A DNA stretch of 64,000 bases from NCBI GenBank assembly GCA_002917075.1, contig NTMA01000086.1, positions 112,366 through 176,365 of the forward strand. The letters run 5' to 3'. Under the pieces are notes generated by a model. That model was given only the letters and a program-made list of their open reading frames with translations, was not told the origin of the DNA and made no database searches. The translations under genes and the position numbers were made by a program. The DNA comes from Hawksworthiomyces lignivorus (taxonomy: Eukaryota; Ascomycota; Sordariomycetes; Ophiostomatales; Ophiostomataceae). Shown here piece after piece: positions 59,268-64,000 of the stretch (the first letter of the stretch is position 1; each line of letters starts with the position of its first letter).

Positions 59268-59921
59268 TGCTTGTCTCTGTTCTGAACTGAACTGTGCCAA
59301 TAGAGCGGTGCTCTTTGCACTTCACTCGAGTTAGCTGCTCTGCTTTCTGTCTAAATCGAATGAAATTTATGTAACACATTCTTGCATAAAAAAATGCCGC
59401 CTTTCAAGCTGTACCGTGCACTTTGTATCTTGGTTTCCTTTTATTAAACTTCAACACTTTAAACAATACAGTATTTACATAGTTCTCACGATCCAATTAT
59501 GTTGCGTATCACACTGCATGCTTCCCAGCTTAATACGCCCCGCTGGTTACCATGAGGAACCGAGAAAAAGACACTTGAGAGCCATCCCCTAAACTCATAA
59601 ATTCAAGGAGCAACTTTTAGAGAATTGTTGGTTGTACCCAAATTTCGAAAAGTGCACATTTGGTGACCAGCACCATCATAGGTTGTAGATCAAAACGCAG
59701 AGCAAAAATAAGGAATTAGTGGGGCATGGTAGGCGCGAGTTCAGCACCGCTGTGCTGAGCGGGATCTGGTCTCGAAACGCTGGTCTCTTATATGTCTAGT
59801 GCCTTCCTTTATATTTAGATCTCTTGATCGCTCCTATTTCCCTGCTAAATATGTTGTGTTTGATTTATTGAGCTGCGCAAGGAGGGTCTACCAACTTTCT
59901 TTCTCTGCTCCCTAGTTCAAG
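59268..59921. promoter_or_regulatory. Duplicated divergent promoter region (copy 2)
   Basis: The first 200 bp match the TFC4 upstream region (52075-52270). The remainder is AT-rich and diverged. It leads into the second zinc-finger gene on the plus strand. Confidence 0.5.
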
Positions 59922-62417
59922 ATGTCTGATTCTATGCTATTAGACAGCCAGCGCCGGGACCTCGTCAGATATTTGGGTACTAATATTCATGATGAAACCA
60001 GCACTTGTCTATACACTACACCAAGCCGGTTCAGCTCCCCCATTCCCAGATACCTGAACAGCAGCGCAGGTCTGTATTACGTCCTTCGGCAGAGCATTCG
60101 TAAGGGGTCGCTTTCTTCCCTCTCAGATAGCTATAAACTCTTGCCAGACAGCGGGGGGCCGCTCAATATACCCATGTCTACACGCACAAGTAGTAGTGTC
60201 TCTGTGGCGGACGCCGAGCGCCTACAAGAGCAAGTATTGTTAGCTTTCTTATTCTGTGGAGTAGAGTGCTCGGCATGGTAAGCTCCGTGGTATGTGATCG
60301 TGGGACTGGCGCTGTGGAACAACAGCTAAGCCTCGGCAGCATACCTAAGAAGATGCACAACAATTCTCGATTCGTTCTTCCAGAATGTATTACAACATTC
60401 TCAAGGGAGAGCGAACTAAGATGGCGTCTAAAAACTAAAGATGTCGCCAGATTGGCGCCCGAGTACATGTGTTTCGACATCTCTTGCAGCCAGAGAGAAG
60501 AGACCTGGTCGCGTCCAGACAGTTTCAGGCTGCACTTGAAGGAAAATCACCAAGCCAAACTCTCGTCGGTCAAAGGGATCTTGAAGTATACGTATGGGCA
60601 TGTCCACTCTGGAAAAAACTTTTCTGGTTAAAATTTGCTGATTTCTGAGTATTAATAGTGCAGATAGCAGGACAGACGAGGCAACCAACCCGAGGCCACG
60701 AAAGAGCACGTTTGGAGAAACAGAGTTGGATATTGAGTCCAACCTCTCAGCGTTGAGTATCGTTAGATGGCTCTCCGAACCTCTCAGCTGGCTGGAAATT
60801 ATGTGGTATTCGGCTGGGAACGAAAGCGGCCCTTTGGCAAAAGCAGCAGAGCGCCGCGCATCGTCCAACGGCGATATGAGCAATGATGAGTTGGACGGCA
60901 CGAGTCCCTACACGAGTCACTCCTCCGAAGCATCTGACATTTTCGGGGGCTCTGATTCTCTTTTCGGTGGCAATCTGTTTGCGGAACCACCAAGCTGGGA
61001 TCCAAGCGGCTCGCAAATGGCAGCCGTCGCTCAGGTGTATATGACATGCATGGAAACCTCCATTCTAAAGCGGCTCTGTGAGCTCGGGCATATCAACAAT
61101 GTGAGGCTAAGAGAGTCGGACCAGCGGCAGAAAAAGGGGAACGCGGCGCCCGACGCAGCCGAGTCGCAGCAGCCTTCTCGGAGGGGAGAGAAGAGAAGGG
61201 CCAATCAAATATCCGGTACAAGCAGCGATATCCCAGAAAACGAAGAAAGCGATGACGAAGGCGACAACGCGCAGCCAAACCAGCCTATGACTGCTTCGTC
61301 TGACGATGTTCAGCGCCGATTTGCTTGTCCGTTCTACAAACGGTTCCCCGATCTCTTCCGGGAGTGCGGACAGGGGGACCACGAAGACCCTTCAAGGGTA
61401 AAACAACATATTAATCGGTACCACGTAACCCCTATTTACTGTCCTAGATGCCACGAGCAATTTACTAGCGAGGATCAGCGGGACAGCCATGTCAGGCAGA
61501 ATGACTGCCCCATGAACCCCCCCGTCGAGTTTATCTGCGCCAAGGCGAGCCAGATGGAGCAGCTGAGAAGTCGAAGCACGCACAAGACGAGGCACGGGAA
61601 ATGGAACAACATCTACCAAATCCTATTCCCCGGTGACCCGCTGCCAAGCAGTCCGTACCTCGACATCAGTGTATCCGAGGATTTAAATCTTGTTCGAGAA
61701 TTGTTTCTTGCGCAGGCTCCAGAGGTAACCAACGTAGCCCTTCAGGTCCTTCCAGAGCCTATACGAGCCGAGTACGGACCCACGATAATCCAGAGATTGT
61801 CGGCGGCGCATGCTGGGCTCCTTGAGATGATATATGAAAGAATCGGAGCCTCGAGATCACAGTGGGTAGCGGATCCATTACGAAATACAGACGATGTCCC
61901 AGGCCGACAGATGCTGAGCCGCGATTCTGCCGTGGGCAGTAGCGTCGCTGCCTCGATCGGACGATCAGAGGGAAGCGGAAGATTCCGCAGAAACGCAACG
62001 AGGTTCATGGGTCGCCCTCGGCGCATTACTCCTACAAGACCAGTACAGATGTCTCAGCAACAGACATCTGAGACTACACAGCAACTTGACTCGAATAGCC
62101 CCCTGAACGCGACACAAGCAGGTGCCCTAGTAGAACCAACTCTTCTGCCAGCCCTTGAGCAAACTATCGCACCTCCGCCACGACCTGGTTTAAATGCCCC
62201 CTTGATCACGGCACAATCAGATACCCAGGCGGCACTTGCCATTGAGCCGATAACAACTGCGCTGCAAGATAATTCTTTAGGCTTTGACTACTATTCTCGA
62301 GGAGTGAGTCAAGTATTTGTCCAAGACATGCCGTTTACTAGTAATTACATGCCGGAGCTGGAGGAGCCTTTGCAGTTTTCTTTGGTAGAGGATCAAGAAA
62401 ACGGCGACATCAACTAA
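59922..62417 (+). CDS. Fungal zinc-finger protein, copy 2 of the duplicated pair
   Basis: Proposed exons are 59922-60233, 60326-60591 and 60659-62417, giving 778 residues. Exon 1 (MSDSMLLDSQRRDLVRYLGT) is the least certain: copy 1 has no match, and the ATG at 60275 or 60349 could be used instead. Finger 1 is lost (RFVLPECITTFSRESELRWR), but finger 2 is intact (YMCFDISCSQREETWSRPDS followed by FRLHLKENH), the reverse of copy 1. The central module keeps all eight ligands: FACPFYKRF with ECG, KQHINRYH, YCPRCHEQF and DSHVRQNDC. GGSDSLFG, PPSWDPSGS, DISVSEDLNLVRELF and RDSAVGSSVAAS are shared with copy 1. The tail differs and carries extra Pro/Gln-rich sequence. The reading frame of the last exon is intact, which argues that selection still acts on it. 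Confidence 0.6.
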
Positions 62418-63948
62418 ACAGACTAATATGAATAGAACTTGAGGCAACTAATTTGTCTAAAGTTAATATCATTTTTGTGGGCGTAGGGGGAGTATTTCTG
62501 TTCTATACGGATACAGATACACACGCAACACAAATATATACATATATATAGACATATACATGCATGCAGCTTGAAGCTCTTCGTCTTTCGTTTGCTAAAC
62601 CTGTTACGAGCTTTATTGCTTTTGGGGTCTAGGTGAGCTTGCTTGCTCCACTCTTATTGTAAGCAAAAACGCAAAAAATCTGCAAATGAAACAAACAAAC
62701 GAATAAGCAAATAAGTAAACTCAGATGATACCATGAATAATCCACCCCTTTCTTTCCATCGTCTCATTCCTTCCTATTTTCCCTCTCAGTTCCTATTCCA
62801 TCTGGACACAGTTGTTTCGATTTGGGCAACTAATTAGAGTCTCAAATTGCGCTGTTTGTGTTTCAAACGGTATATGTGCTTTTTTGTGCTGTGTGGACTT
62901 GGCGAAGCTTGAGGAAGCTGACTGAGCTCTTGTAGTTGAGGCGAAATTAGCTGAGCCTTTTTAACTATCTTAAATGTATGTACGCATACCCCCTTAACGC
63001 CTCACAGCGTGCATCTCTTAGCTCCGCTATTCCTCGCCGTCCCCTGTCTTCGGTGCATCATCGGGGATTTGGCGTCTGACCGAGCTGTGCGCTGCAGCCT
63101 CATGTCTCCCCCCCCCCCCCCCTTTTTTTTCTTTTTTCTTTTCTTTTCTTTTTTTGCCTCAATTAGTGCTGCCCGTTTCCCACGATGCTTTTCCTTCTTC
63201 TCTAAGCCATATCGGCTCGAGGGAGATAGGCTACGTGCACGACAAGGGGACTCATTCCCAACTCCGGCGCAGTAGGTATGAGTGTGTGTAGATGGATGTC
63301 ACTAGAATCATAGCCGACCAGAGGATTGCTATCCAACCCATTTATTATTACGAAGCAGATCATGGCACTTACATATGCTTCGTATTCGTATGTGTATGTG
63401 TATGTTGGGTTTGACCAGCACGGCAGTTCTTTTCTTTGAGGGGATATTCTCATGAGGCGATATATGGCAGCCAGTAATGTCGAAAGGCTTGTAAATGAAG
63501 ACTAATGACTTCAAAGGAATTACAAAACGGTCAGCCATTTTTGAGGCTTAAAATGCGCGGCCAATCATTTCGATGCAACAGTTCAGTGCCGGGTCAACGG
63601 TACATATATATAAGTCCGCCTCAGCCGACTTATAGGAAGAACGCCTTTCTTTTCCGTTTCAAAACTCTTGGGCCTGGATTTTTATTTTATAAAAAGTGCT
63701 CTTTTTGATTTTTTTTTTTATGTTTTTGCGAACCTCTTGAAATGCATATAATGCAGAACCTGGAACTAAGAATAGGTCAAAGATCGTCATAAGCCATAAG
63801 TCTTCAGAGGCCGATATTTCCTCACGGTCGGTTCGCGCCGACAGACGGATACGCTGCGGTCGAATCCTCCTGCGGAGGTACAATTTATAACAACGACAAT
63901 AGGAGAAAGACAGAGTACTCTAGGCTGCCGGGGAAAGGGGAGGGGAGG

Positions 63949-64000
<52 letters not shown>
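62418..64000. other. Intergenic region to window end
   Basis: No gene recognised. It contains poly-C/poly-T near 63108-63155. A single copy of the GAGGCGATATATGG element lies at about 63451. The block at 63595-63660 (CATATATATAAGTCCGCC) matches 55933-55980. A further block at 63731-63920 matches 56552-56760. The window ends in at least 50 consecutive A residues (63951-64000), which may be a real tract as in unit 1 (56775-56830) or a contig end. Confidence 0.55.

Larger units (their letters stand above)
59046..64000. repeat. Tandem duplication, unit 2 (continues beyond the window)
   Basis: It contains the truncated TFC4 start, the copied upstream region, the second zinc-finger gene and the downstream blocks. 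With a period of about 7.19 kb it should end near 66.2 kb, outside this window. Compared with unit 1 it has about 940 bp more after the zinc-finger gene and lacks about 500 bp around the poly-C insertion. Confidence 0.6.

Noticed and set aside
63830..63885. tRNA-like text (GGTCGAATCC)
   Set aside because: No T-stem pairing, no A box at the right distance and no acceptor stem.
63951..64000. Poly-A as evidence of a retrotransposon end
   Set aside because: No reverse transcriptase or target duplication seen; the tract corresponds to a purine-rich tract in unit 1 or to a contig end.

Overview
The window looks like part of the nuclear genome of a filamentous ascomycete (Pezizomycotina, probably Sordariomycetes). 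Genes carry short introns of about 50-110 bp with GT..AG ends and CTAAC/CTGAC-like branch sites. Core genes are GC-rich, with long pyrimidine-rich leaders. The gene content is typical of such fungi: PalB, Hsp104, Vts1, a HET/NB-ARC/TPR protein and fungal zinc-finger proteins. Exon boundaries were worked out by hand from splice signals and reading phase, so they are predictions.

Layout. 1-4273: no recognisable gene. 4274-19178: conserved core block with a zinc alcohol dehydrogenase, tRNA-splicing endonuclease subunit Sen15 (convergent with it), a DUF2434-like membrane protein, an SLC35F6-like transporter, the PalB/Rim13 calpain and an M3 metallopeptidase. 20027-28746: accessory immune-receptor (NLR) island on an AT-richer background. 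It holds a HET-NB-ARC-TPR gene with an in-frame TGA, a small secreted protein, and a decayed esterase-ankyrin receptor that has three stops, a frame change and no NACHT domain. 30429-48000: core block with a peroxisomal-type mitochondrial carrier, ribosomal protein L29 (7-nt first exon), Vts1 behind a long CT-rich leader, Hsp104 divergent from Mhr1/mL67, and a sulfotransferase-like protein. 47966-52074: the TPR subunit of TFIIIC (Tfc4/Sfc4).

51.85 kb to the end: what I read as an old tandem duplication with a period of about 7.19 kb. Unit 1 has the 5' end of TFC4, the intergenic region, a zinc-finger gene of 776 codons, a short tandem repeat and a second C2H2 gene. Unit 2 begins with a truncated TFC4 start (59046-59267), followed by a diverged paralogue of the zinc-finger gene (778 codons) and matching downstream blocks. 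The window ends in poly-A just before the place where a second copy of the C2H2 gene would be expected. The paralogues keep an eight-ligand central zinc module and short motifs such as GGSDSLFG and PPSWDPSGS.

The best candidates for something not yet described are this duplicated, divergently transcribed zinc-finger unit budding off a TFIIIC gene, and the NLR island, where repeat homogenisation and C-to-T-type stop mutations lie side by side.
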